Shown here: positions 1-9,058 of the stretch, one piece after another | Numbering within the stretch: position 1 is the first letter of the stretch | How the letters are laid out: every line of letters begins with the position of its first letter | DNA from: Smittium culicis | Lineage: Eukaryota > Kickxellomycota > Harpellomycetes > Harpellales > Legeriomycetaceae | Assembly (NCBI GenBank): GCA_001970855.1 | Contig: LSSN01003450.1 | Span: 1 to 17,874 of the forward strand | DNA: 17,874 bases | Direction: 5' to 3' | Made by a program: the position numbers and the translations under genes | The notes under the pieces: model-generated | Told to the model about the DNA's origin: nothing | What the model saw: the letters and a program-made list of their open reading frames with translations, nothing else | Databases searched by the model: none

Positions 1-264
1 TGGCGGTGGTTGGTAGTTCATGGAACTACTCCTAGGACACGAGTAGATCGCGTCCTTACGCTCGTCTTCCGTCAGTGGGATGCGGAAAAAATCCTCTTCG
101 ATTGAAGGGAGAGCGTTGACAAGTTCAGGATAGACGGTGAGGTCCGTTGTTGGGGGTCTCGTAACTATGAATCGATCCTCGGGTTCTTCAATTGGCATCA
201 ATAGCAACAGTCGGTCAAACTTGTCTGATAACGCCTGAATCTTCGCGTTAGTATCTTCGCTCAT
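1..264 (-). CDS. Gag-like N-terminal fragment (5' end only, runs off the left edge)
   Basis: An open frame of 88 codons begins with ATG at 264-262 on the minus strand and has no stop before the window edge, so only the N-terminus is visible. It starts MSEDTNAKIQALSDKF and continues with an acidic, proline-containing stretch (PIEEPEDRF), then VYPELVNALPSIEEDFF and LTEDERKDAIYSCPR. There is no signal peptide or membrane segment. The first heptad-like residues could form a short coiled coil. G+C is 32 of 60 at positions 1-60, far above the spacer just upstream, and coding-like codon use supports a real gene. From memory it resembles the start of repeated gag-like proteins of retroelements in gut-dwelling fungi; this was not checked by search. 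I saw no convincing LTR or primer-binding site upstream of the ATG, so retroelement identity is inference, while the existence of a coding frame is better supported. Confidence 0.55.
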   Translation of the reverse strand, partial: MSEDTNAKIQALSDKFDRLLLLMPIEEPEDRFIVTRPPTTDLTVYPELVNALPSIEEDFFRIPLTEDERKDAIYSCPRSSSMNYQPPP

Positions 265-1118
265 GTTAAAATTGTGAATTTTTTTAATAAGAAATATAAA
301 ATTTGAATTGAGAATATTTTAAGATTTAAATTTTGAAAATCTTTTAAGCTGGTAGAGTACCTTTGCGAAAGAAAAGATGATAAGGATTCTATATTCTGTA
401 CTTGCAGTGATTATAGATATAGAAAAAATTTTTTCTCTTATTAGCAATTTTCACTTTTACGTAAAATTTATTTAGTTTGTAAGTTCGGTTGTATTATCCA
501 ATAAAAGATGATAACACTTAATATGTCCACCCTATGAGATATAATGTTGGAGACTTTTGAGAAAAGGAACATTTTCTTAAGTTTTTCTTCACTAAAAGTT
601 TTATTTAAAGTTTAAACTCAATTAGAATATAATATCAAGCGGATCAGATAGTCTAGCCAATGATACCATTCTAATTATTAGTACCAAATAAAATCCGAAG
701 GAAAAAAAGCTCCTCTCGCACTAAGAATCTCCCAAATGAAACAAAAAAAAGTCTATTACTCTGAGTTGGCAAATTTTCCAAGTTAGAAAGCATTTGGCTC
801 TTTTTGGGCCAAATTTCTTTATTGCCAACTCAGAGAGTTGACTGTATGAATATTTTAAATGCTTTTAATTCCAGAGTTAAAACTTCATTTTATTCTCAAT
901 ATACAATTTTTTATTCGACAGCATTTACGCAAGATATCAGATTGTTTTATCTTATATCCACTTTACTAACAAAGAAATTTTACAAATCGATTCCACTTCC
1001 ATTTATTTAAAGTAATATTCAAGTTATCAACTCTAATTCTATAAAATCTTAAAACATTTAATATCCACTTTAAACTTATCCCTTTTTATATTCTTTTAAA
1101 GTAATTGATCGAGCTAAT
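265..1118. other. AT-rich spacer between the gag-like fragment and the MFS gene
   Basis: This spacer separates two divergently oriented genes and should hold both promoters. It is A/T-rich, with runs such as the poly-A at 741-749. Its only clear structure is the foldback element listed separately. A 68-codon open frame at 804-1010 overlaps that element, is not conserved-looking, and is treated as chance. A TATA-like, pyrimidine-rich stretch (CTTTTTATATTC, about 1082-1093) lies some 25-35 bases before the MFS start codon and could be core promoter, but this is weak evidence. Confidence 0.5.
749..846. mobile_element. Short foldback/MITE-like element with terminal inverted repeats
   Basis: CTCTGAGTTGGCAA at 759-772 is repeated as a perfect inverted copy, TTGCCAACTCAGAG, at 822-835, with 49 bases between. 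The similarity extends outward imperfectly: AGTC at 749-752 pairs with GACT at 840-843. The right end reads GACTG followed by TA (845-846), as expected for an element that duplicates TA. A second, inner stem pairs ATTTGGC at 792-798 with GCCAAAT at 808-814. The whole unit is about 96 bp, encodes nothing, and can fold into one long hairpin. Ends of the form CAGTCAACTCT next to TA recall Tc1/mariner or pogo/Fot1-type DNA transposons. The family is inference. The left TA duplication is not preserved, so it may be an old copy. Confidence 0.5.
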
Positions 1119-2477
1119 ATGAATTCTAATCTAGGTAATAATCCTCACAGTTCAAGCTATGATCAGAATAATAACCATGCTAAAGTTGAAAATAAAAATT
1201 TGGTTGTAAAAGAAATTTTATACGAAGTATCTTCCCCTAACCCCGAAGACGACGAATCTGGCCTTGATTCATCTTATTCTTATTTAGTACTCTTCGCATC
1301 TTTCATTAACTTTATAGTTATTTTTGGCTGTCTCAATGCTTTTGGAATTTTCCAAGAGTATTATCTCAACACTCAGTTCGCTGATAAATCTGCCTCTAGC
1401 ATTGCTTGGATTAGTACCATCGCTTTTACTGTACCTCTTTCTGGAGGTATCTTTGCTAGCCCTCTCATTTCTCGTATAGGAATTCGTCGTACTTTTGCAA
1501 CTGGCTCCATTATTGCTACTTTAGGCTTAGCTCTAGCCAGCTTCTCTACTAAGTCTATTGCCCTATTAACTCTCACTCAAGGCCTCGTCTTTGGTTTTGG
1601 TGGTTCCCTAATCATCAATGGATCTATTCTTATGCCCTCACTCTGGTTCAAAAAGCGCCGAAGCCTGGCTATCGGCATTGTCTCCAGCGGAAGTGGCTTT
1701 GGCGGAATGGTCATGGGCCCAATCATTGAAACTACTCTCAGAAAAGTTGGAATCGAATGGTCTCTTCGTATTCTGTGCTTTATCACCCTTGCTTCCACAT
1801 TAACTGCCAGTATCGTTCTCAAACCAAGAGCGTCCGGCTTTAAGACCTCTTCAAAGAAAATTTTAAACTTTAGCCTTCTTAAAAAACCATATACATTGTT
1901 CCTATGTTCAACTGGGATATTTGCTGAGCTTGGATATGTTGTTATTTCTTTGTATTTTACATCAAGCGTTGTTGGAATCGGCCAGTCCAGATCTACTGCA
2001 TCAAGTACGATTCTTGCATATTCTGCCGCCTCTGGTATCACTCGCCTAGCTAGTGGCTACTACGCTAAATGGTTTGGCCCAAACACAACCCTCATCTTTG
2101 CTATGATCGCTTCCTCAATTCTAACATTTTCCATGTGGCTTCCTTCAAAAAGCTTCCCTGTATACTATGCCTACTTTGTTTTATCTGGTTTATTATGTAC
2201 ATTATTCTTCCCTCTCAGCCCTGTTATGATCGCAAACAACTACGATGTAGGCGAAGTTTCGCAAGTCAATGGCATCGTTTACTTATTTTATGGTGCTACT
2301 GCCTTGGTCGGTAACCCCCTGCTTGGTCTCATGTTTGACAAAATTGGTAATCGAACTTCTTACAACTCAGTTATCATTACTGCCGGTGTCAGCTTTATGA
2401 TCGCTGGAATTATCCTTTTATTGCAGAGAATTTACTCTAGAAAATACATTCCAAACTTGAAATCAGGAAAGATTTAA
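1119..2477 (+). CDS. MFS transporter, fungal monocarboxylate-transporter-like (SLC16/MCH type)
   Basis: This intronless gene encodes a 452-residue integral membrane protein of the major facilitator superfamily. Its soluble N-terminus of about 50 residues is Asn/Ser-rich and then acidic (PNPEDDESGLD). About 12 hydrophobic segments follow, the first near residues 53-75 and the last near 418-437, with a central basic loop at about 234-252. The segment LNAFGIFQEYY (72-82) in TM1, the SRIGIRR loop between TM2 and TM3 (118-124), and WFKKRRSLAIGI...SGSGFGG (176-196) at TM5 match the pattern of fungal monocarboxylate-transporter-like permeases. Members of this family carry monocarboxylates, riboflavin or unknown small solutes, usually by proton-coupled or facilitated transport, at the plasma or organelle membrane. 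The substrate cannot be read from the sequence. Length is normal. The start is the first in-frame ATG, has A at -3, and precedes the typical variable tail. It converges on the PUF60 gene. Confidence 0.88.
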   Translation: MNSNLGNNPHSSSYDQNNNHAKVENKNLVVKEILYEVSSPNPEDDESGLDSSYSYLVLFASFINFIVIFGCLNAFGIFQEYYLNTQFADKSASSIAWISTIAFTVPLSGGIFASPLISRIGIRRTFATGSIIATLGLALASFSTKSIALLTLTQGLVFGFGGSLIINGSILMPSLWFKKRRSLAIGIVSSGSGFGGMVMGPIIETTLRKVGIEWSLRILCFITLASTLTASIVLKPRASGFKTSSKKILNFSLLKKPYTLFLCSTGIFAELGYVVISLYFTSSVVGIGQSRSTASSTILAYSAASGITRLASGYYAKWFGPNTTLIFAMIASSILTFSMWLPSKSFPVYYAYFVLSGLLCTLFFPLSPVMIANNYDVGEVSQVNGIVYLFYGATALVGNPLLGLMFDKIGNRTSYNSVIITAGVSFMIAGIILLLQRIYSRKYIPNLKSGKI

Positions 2478-3103
2478 GTTTATGATTTACCCCCCGACTC
2501 TTTTCTTCATTTGCCATAATATCTCGCTTATTTATATATATTTGGTCTCTTACACAATTTTTTTTAATGTTCAATATCATTTTCTTTTCGCTATATAGCC
2601 CACAATCTTGTTAAATAGAACCTAGCTACAATTTCTATAAATAAAATTAGTTTATTTCTATCATATCAAAAAATATCTTGTTAATTTATAAAAATGAATA
2701 GTTGATGATTTAAAAATTTCAGCTGCGTTATATACAAATTTTACCATATTTTTTTTTCGTCCAAGTTTATATTTTCATTGACCCAAATCGCAGAAAGTTA
2801 GGAAATGATTGAATGGTGAATGTTTCAACGGAACAAAGTTCATATAAAATTAATAGTTATATGGAATTTTAAATTTTTTTTATAATGAAAATTAAGGGTC
2901 AAAATAACTCTATAATACAACTATTTAACAGGTATTTATAACACGAAGCATGATACCATATAAAAAAACATAGTTGACAATTTCATTTCTAAACCAAGTT
3001 TTTTTTTTTTAAATAAAATAAAAAATATAGTTTGAAAAAAAGGGAAGAAAGATACTAAAAACAACTAAAACTTACAAAAAAAAAAAAAAAAGAAAGAAAT
3101 AAT
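2478..3103. other. Convergent intergenic region (3' ends of the MFS and PUF60 genes)
   Basis: The genes on both sides end here, so the region should contain two 3' UTRs and poly(A) sites and no promoter. An AATAAA at 2640-2645, about 160 bases after the MFS stop, is a candidate poly(A) signal. Long homopolymer A or T runs (3000-3010, 3076-3091) lie just beyond the PUF60 stop. I see no gene, tRNA or clear repeat. Confidence 0.5.
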
Positions 3104-4806
3104 CTAAGAATTAGTAAACCGGTAAACATGGTTTCTTGATTGTAAAAGAAAGTTTTGCCTGCTAATAATTGTAGCGCGGAGCTGCCTGCCACCAAACCAT
3201 CTATTGTTGAAGACTAAAACAGCAGAATTGGCGAATTCTAGCTCACTAAATTCGATGAATACTTTGACTATTTGGCCACTTGAATTTGGATCTGATTTTT
3301 GGATCGATGAACGGTCAGGGTCGACTACTGAAACTAAAACTTGGTTTATTTCTCCAAATTTGACTGATTCTTCGTAAATGTCTCTAGATAGTTCTGAATC
3401 TAAATCACTAACATCACACACATTATCTAAGCATACAATACCTCCTTTGTAATACGATGATGAGAATGACTCTTCACCGCTAATGTCTTCATAACCATTC
3501 AAATTATTATTTTCTTCTTTTGGAGCGTCGTTTGCTTGATCAGGCTGTATATTGGCTGTAGATGGGGTATTGACCTGTTGATGGTTATTTGATTGATTAG
3601 TTTGTAATGATGGATTAGGCGTTGGTTCTATGTTATTAACAAGTTTATTAAGATTCTCAGGAATAACCATAACTGGTAGGCTATCGAGAGCAGCCATTCC
3701 TACGCCCAGAGGTCCGCCAACAACGCATTTACGGACTCTAAGGATCATATTTCCTAGGTTAAACCCATTCATGGCGGTAATTGATATTTGCGCGATTTCA
3801 CTGCTTTCAAATTCAACAAATCCATACCCTTTATGTTTTCTTGTTTGCATATTCGGGGCTAAAACACAGTTAGAAACAGGACCAAATGATGAAAAAATCG
3901 ATTTGAGGTCTTCTTCCGTTACTGCATCATTAACGTTGGAAACAAATATCCTTTCGTTCGGAGGTTCAACTGTTATACATGCCAAAGCTGCTGCATAATT
4001 ATTTGGTCTACCGACTTTCAATTGCCTAGAACAATTTTAAAAATAAAAAAAAGAAAATAGGGGTTTAATCCAATGCTTTCGCATATAATAGGGGAGTAAA
4101 TGCGTTTAAGGGAACGGAGTAAGGGGAGTTAAGAGAGATATACCTTCCACCAAGCATGGTTCCATTCATAGCTTCAAGGGCCAAATTTGCAGATTCAGGA
4201 ACATCAAACTCGACAAAACCAAAGCCTTTATGTTTTCCTGTCGCAGGATCTGAAGACATGGAAATATGCTTTACTGAACCGAATTCGGCGAAAACTTTAC
4301 GAATGTGTTCTTCAGTTATCTCAAAGTTTATTGAACCGACGTATATTCTAGAAAGTAAAGATAGAGATCGAACGTCCATTCCTGAAACCAAGCCTGGATT
4401 CACAATCCCCGGGGGTAAATTTGTACTGGTAACTACTTTAATATCTTTGAATTTCTAAATTAAAAATAGAAAATTATTAGTGAAAATTAATTTTAAACGA
4501 GAAATTGATTTAATCTTAAACGGGTAATAAAATAAGTTTAGATTAAAATACAGTTAGTTGGAGTTCTTCTATATAAGCTCGCGCTTTGCTCAGCTTAAGC
4601 CTTTGAGAGGTCGAGAGATGCGATTCTTTATCGTCAGCGCTATTTTCTTGAAAATAATCTTGAAGATTTTCTTCATCTTGATCTTTATTTACATTGCTAG
4701 TATCTTTTAGTGTTGAGGAGGTGTCGATCGATTGAATATTAGCACCATTTTGATTCAAAGAATCAATCGAGCTGTTAATTAAATTTTGAATTTGACTATC
4801 GCTCAT
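3104..4806 (-). CDS. PUF60: PUF60-type poly(U)-binding splicing factor (two RRMs plus C-terminal UHM)
   Basis: Three exons (4806-4552, 4454-4144, 4025-3104) join to a 495-residue protein. Intron 1 (4551-4455, 97 bp) starts GTATTT and intron 2 (4143-4026, 118 bp) starts GTATAT; both end in TAG. Joining restores ...LQLT|KFKD... and MLGG-R-QLKVGRPNN, the latter matching the conserved RRM1-RRM2 junction of animal PUF60. Residues 1-85 are acidic and Ser/Asn-rich, ending in a KARAYIEEL segment like the PUF60 helix before RRM1. RRM1 (about 121-195) has RNP2 IYVGSI and RNP1 KGFGFVEF. RRM2 (about 214-292) has IFVSNV and KGYGFVEF. A low-complexity Asn/Gln/Pro linker (about 310-375) precedes a UHM (about 381-480) with VKVFIEF and the ligand-binding R-W-F at 464-466. 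In animals PUF60 helps U2AF recognise 3' splice sites, and the UHM binds ULM peptides such as those of SF3B1. A nuclear splicing role is inferred from orthology. It diverges from SUGCT. Confidence 0.9.
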
Positions 4807-5785
4807 TATAGCAAATAAAATAATAATAATTTGTGAATCTATATAATTGATCAGTTCTGAAAATTAAGATGCTTTATAAAACTTATAGATGAAACAATTA
4901 ATGCTACAATTTCTGTAATTCTCCACCTTGTTGGAAAATATATCATGGAAGACCGTAGGCTTAAGTCCTTTGCTATTGGTAGATCCTATTGTTGAGTTTT
5001 ATTTTATGCCAATAATCAGTCCATATTTTTTACGCTCATTCAGCAAAAACTACAGTGAAGTGTAACTATTGGCTGAATATGCTAAAACTCAGTAGCTTAT
5101 ATTTTCTCGATTTTAATTTAATGATACAATTAAATAGCTAAAGAAATTCAGTACACAAAATAATGGTATAAATTAATGTTACCAGTGAAACCAAATTAAA
5201 GATTTTTTATTACCTATATCTCGGATAGTGTTTAAAAAACAAAAGAATATTCTAACTGTAAAAACCCATTCACATTAAATACAGATTTAGAAAAAATATT
5301 TTGTCGCAGTAGCTAAAAGCTAATTATCAATAGCCCAATAGCTAGATTTGTGATAAGAGATATACTAAAAAATATTCCTTACTAGAAATCGATAGCTTCG
5401 ATGGTTTTTTAACCACGAAAATGGTGAGTGGATTTTCTTCATCACTTAAAAGCTCGGTCCAGCTTATTAGCAAAACATAGCTTGAAACTGTTAAATGCAA
5501 GTGTAAATAAACATTATAAGGGGCTATAAGCAGATATTTTAGTTGCCCCGTTTTGCCCCCGTGTAAAGCTTGCAGATCTCATGAATTATTAGATTTAATA
5601 TGGCTCAGTAATTATTTTTACTCAAACCCGGATTTTTAATATACACACAGTTTTGATCTAAACAATACTCAAAACAGTTTTGTAATAAATAGATTGGCGT
5701 TCGGTGCTCATAAGTCGATTTTTGCATGTTGAAAAGTTTATTATACTCTTAGAACAATTTTTTTCATTTATTCACTCTTGTAATC
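4807..5785. promoter_or_regulatory. Divergent promoter region between PUF60 and SUGCT
   Basis: The two flanking genes are transcribed away from each other, so this 979-base region must hold both 5' UTRs and both promoters. It is AT-rich and has no open frame of note. Short T-rich runs precede the SUGCT start (AATTTTTTTCATTTATTCACTC, about 5756-5777, given here only as a composition note). No recognised transcription-factor site stands out, and I could not define a core promoter. No RNA gene is seen. Confidence 0.45.
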
Positions 5786-7643
5786 ATGTTTTCTCCTGTA
5801 CGTAAAGTTAATCTATCCCTGGTATTCAACTCGTTTTCTAGCAAACAACCAGTCACAAATACTATTATATTTAGACTAAACTCAAACTCTAGAGCTTATA
5901 CAAGTGTTCCCACAACTAGCTCAAAAGGTCCACTAGATGGAATTCGTATACTTGATTTATCACGTGTCTTAGGTAAGAGTATCAAACATATTTCTGTAAC
6001 TTATACTACACCAATGTAAATACCACTTGACTTTATTTTTTCTTTTTCTTAGCTGGTCCATACTGTTCAATGCTTCTGGGCGATTTAGGGTAAAATTTTT
6101 TTTATTTCTTTAGTTACTTGGTTATTTAAATAATAGCTTTATCTTTATGCAATTTTCCATAATGAAACTAAAATATACTATTGAATTTTATATATACAAT
6201 CAAAAAACTGCTCTTTATCGATTTTATACTATTTTAACAATATAATAAAACTAGTATTTAATTAATTTTTTCACCTGTAGAGCCGAAGTAATAAAAATTG
6301 AACATCCCGAACGAGGTGATGATACTCGATCCTGGGGACCGCCCTTTGCTCCGTATACCAAAGAATCGAAATATACTCCGAATAAACTCAATAAATTGAA
6401 AACTACAACTTTTCCAGGTGAAAGTGCATACTTTCTTTGTGCAAACAGAAACAAGAAATCAGTAGCAATCAACATCAAAGAGCCCAAAGGCCAGGATATA
6501 GTTAAGCAGTTAGCAAAAAAATGCGATATCTTGATCGAGAATTACGTCCCCGGTAAGCTCGATGAGTTCGGGCTTGGCTACAATCAGATTAAAGAAGTCA
6601 ATGATAAGCTTATATATGCTTCAATTACAGGTAAAACTTCTCATTCTTTATCTATCCATTTATCTGAATGTGCGAAGTGTTTTTTAACTTATTTTTCTTA
6701 TACAGGCTATGGGCACACTGGTCCTTATTCGAAGAACCCAGGGTATGACGTTATGATTGAAGCTGAGGCTGGTCTCATGCACATCACTGGCGAAAGAACA
6801 TCAAACCCTGTTAAAGTCGGAGTTGCGATAACCGGTATGCTTAAACGTTACACTTTGCTATAATTCCGTCCATTCCATGATTTTAAAATTTAAACTTTCT
6901 TATCTCTCGAATTTATCACATATTAAAAAAAAAATTATTTAGATGTTGTAACTGGTTTATATGCCCATGGCGCAATAATGGCTGCATTAATTAGCCGCTC
7001 CAAAACAAATGTTGGGCAGCATTTAGATATTAACCTTCTCGGCTCCCAGCTTTCTGCGCTCGTTAACATTGGATCAAATTATTTGATTGGCAATACTGAA
7101 GCTTCTAGATGGGGTTCTGAGCACCCATCTATTGTCCCATACAGAAACTACCAGACAAAAACCGATCCAATATGCATTGGCGGTGGTAATGACTCGCAGT
7201 TCAAATCATTAATCAAGTCACTCGACTTAACTGAAATTCTTTCAAGCGCTGATGAATTCTCATCTAACTCGCTACGAGTAAAAAATCGTGCAAAAGTCGA
7301 CTCGATAATTCAAACAAAATTAAACACTATGACCCGAGACGAAGTTATCAAAGCTCTAGAAAACAAAGGAGTTCCACATGCTCCAATAAACAATATGCAA
7401 CAAACTTTTGAACATCCACAAGTCCTTGCCAGAAATTTGGTCGCCAACATTAACCATAAGTACGTTGGCAATATAAAAATTGTCCAACCCGCTGTTACAT
7501 ATTCAAACTCTCCTGCTACTATTAGATTACCTCCCCCTATGCTTGGTCAGCACACCGAATCTGTCCTCAAAGGAATTCTAAATTACTCAAAAGAATCTGT
7601 CGATAATTTGTGCTCTGAGGGTGTTATTTCGACTTTTGAATAA
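5786..7643 (+). CDS. SUGCT: Mitochondrial class III CoA-transferase, SUGCT family (succinyl-CoA:glutarate/HMG CoA-transferase)
   Basis: Five exons (5786-5972, 6053-6089, 6281-6630, 6706-6834, 6943-7643) join in frame to 467 residues. Introns of 80, 191, 75 and 108 bp all obey GT-AG. Joining restores LSRVLAGPYCSMLLGDLGAE, ASITGYGHTGPYS and VAITDVVTGLYAHG, which single exons do not contain. The first 45 or so residues are rich in Ser, Arg and Lys, lack acids and end near SRAYTS, as in a cleaved mitochondrial presequence. The rest is a complete CaiB-BaiF/family III CoA-transferase close in pattern to human SUGCT (GLMHITGE, NYLIGNTEASRWG, GVPHAPINNM, LGQHTES). The expected catalytic Asp, which forms the acyl anhydride in this family, is D235 in the ITDVVTG motif; its codon is split by intron 4. 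The known reaction moves CoA from succinyl-CoA to glutarate or hydroxymethylglutarate. The exact acceptor here is inferred. The 37-base exon 2 is easy for gene finders to miss. Confidence 0.92.
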
Positions 7644-9058
7644 TAAAAACTGCAGAGTATATTGCCATTATTAACTATTAGTATTAGTTTTTATTTAGAA
7701 ACGTCTATTTTATTTGCTCTTAATTGATATTTTATTAATCGAATAAAGCGTCTCTCCGAATTATTATAATTAAATCGCTGGAACTAAATTGATTTCTATT
7801 TAATTTTCATTGTTCACTTACCAAAGTGCGTAATTTATTTTAAATAAAATTAGCACTTAAATTTGCCAATACAATATCCAAACATACTACTCATCTCTCA
7901 TAACTTTTTTTCGCCTCGCACTTCTGTGGTAAAATTTAATCTCTATCTTTATTACTTCCCATGCAGTATCTATTCATAAAAATAAGGCATTTTTTCGTCT
8001 CGATGCATTTTTTGTATAATAACTACCTTATATTCTTTTAACAGGCTTAGAAAGTTACAAATATCTAATTCCTAGTTTAAATTTAAAAATTAATCATTTC
8101 GGTATACTTTGGTTTACAGATTTTAGATCAGTATGTTGTAAGAATAAAAATTAAATGGCAAAAACCTCTCAAAAACGTATCGATTTTTTAAAAATTATAA
8201 ATCGTCTTGTCCCTTTGTTGATTATTCCAATCAAAGTTATAAATATAAAAAAGATTGCTTATAAAAAAATAACATTATAAGCTTCAAGAGGATTTTACAA
8301 GTTTAAAACCATCAATTAATATTATTTAAGGCTAATATATAAAAGTAATTTTACTTTCAGTAGATTTCTGCGATTTTTAAAAAGAAAGGATGTTTATTAA
8401 CTGGTCTAATAGTGTATAAAAAACATTTTGTAATTTTACAGATATCCACAGCGGATAATCTTTTTCTTATTCTTCTTCCTCTTTATATTATTCTGTACAT
8501 CTAATATAGTCCCTGAAACCAATTTATATGTTTATATTATCGAATTATTTTTTATCAAATATGTTTACAATGGATACTATCATTTATACATTATTTAACT
8601 TATCAACTCCGCATTTGTATACATTTAATGAAAAGTAATATTTAAAATTTTTTTAATTATCTAATGAGCCTCCGCATTTTAGAGGTAGATATTAAAATAT
8701 CGAATAACTATGAATTGGGATCAAAAAAATAGCTTAGTTAACTATTAAGAGTTTTACATCGTTTATTTCTCAACACGTAAAAAATTATTTAAATTTGAGG
8801 AAATAAACTTTTCAAACTAAAGAAAAAGCTACCTATTTTTCAACTATGAATTTTTGTAAATGAATTCAAAATTTAACCGAAATAATTTATCCTGAAAAGG
8901 TTACGATTTTTCACTTATACAAGTGAAGCTAAAAAAAAAAAAGCTCGTAATGAAAAACAAACGCCTAAAATAAATTAGAAATCTATTACACGAATATTAC
9001 TAGAAAAAATAGAACTTTTGATATAAAGCACAAACTTAATAAATTAAGAAACTTTCAT
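7644..9058. other. AT-rich intergenic region between SUGCT and the ABCC gene
   Basis: The 1.4 kb holds the SUGCT 3' UTR and the upstream region of the ABC transporter gene. It consists mostly of A/T-rich sequence with frequent stops in all frames. I see no gene, no tRNA-like structure, no inverted repeat comparable to those elsewhere in the window, and no identifiable promoter element. Confidence 0.5.
7742..7747 (+). terminator. Candidate poly(A) signal for SUGCT
   Basis: An AATAAA hexamer lies about 100 bases past the SUGCT stop codon, a plausible position for 3'-end formation. Another AATAAA overlaps the stop codon itself (7642-7647) and is less likely to act. In such AT-rich DNA this hexamer also arises by chance, so confidence is low. 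Confidence 0.25.

Noticed and set aside
265..748. A possible LTR upstream of the gag-like frame
   Set aside because: I could not find TG...CA ends, a duplicated terminal sequence or a tRNA-complementary primer site in the visible stretch.
804..1010. A 68-codon plus-strand open frame
   Set aside because: It begins inside the foldback element, has no recognisable motif, and has codon use like random AT-rich DNA.
1577..2041. A 154-codon minus-strand open frame
   Set aside because: It lies wholly within the MFS transporter gene on the other strand and is explained by that gene's codon pattern.
3076..3091. A long poly-A run, considered as a retroposon tail
   Set aside because: There is no target duplication or retroposed body beside it. 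Homopolymer A/T runs are common throughout the spacers and this one lies just after the PUF60 stop.
3630..3998. A 122-codon plus-strand open frame
   Set aside because: It is antisense to RRM2 and the linker of the PUF60 gene, which has clear motifs; this is a shadow frame.
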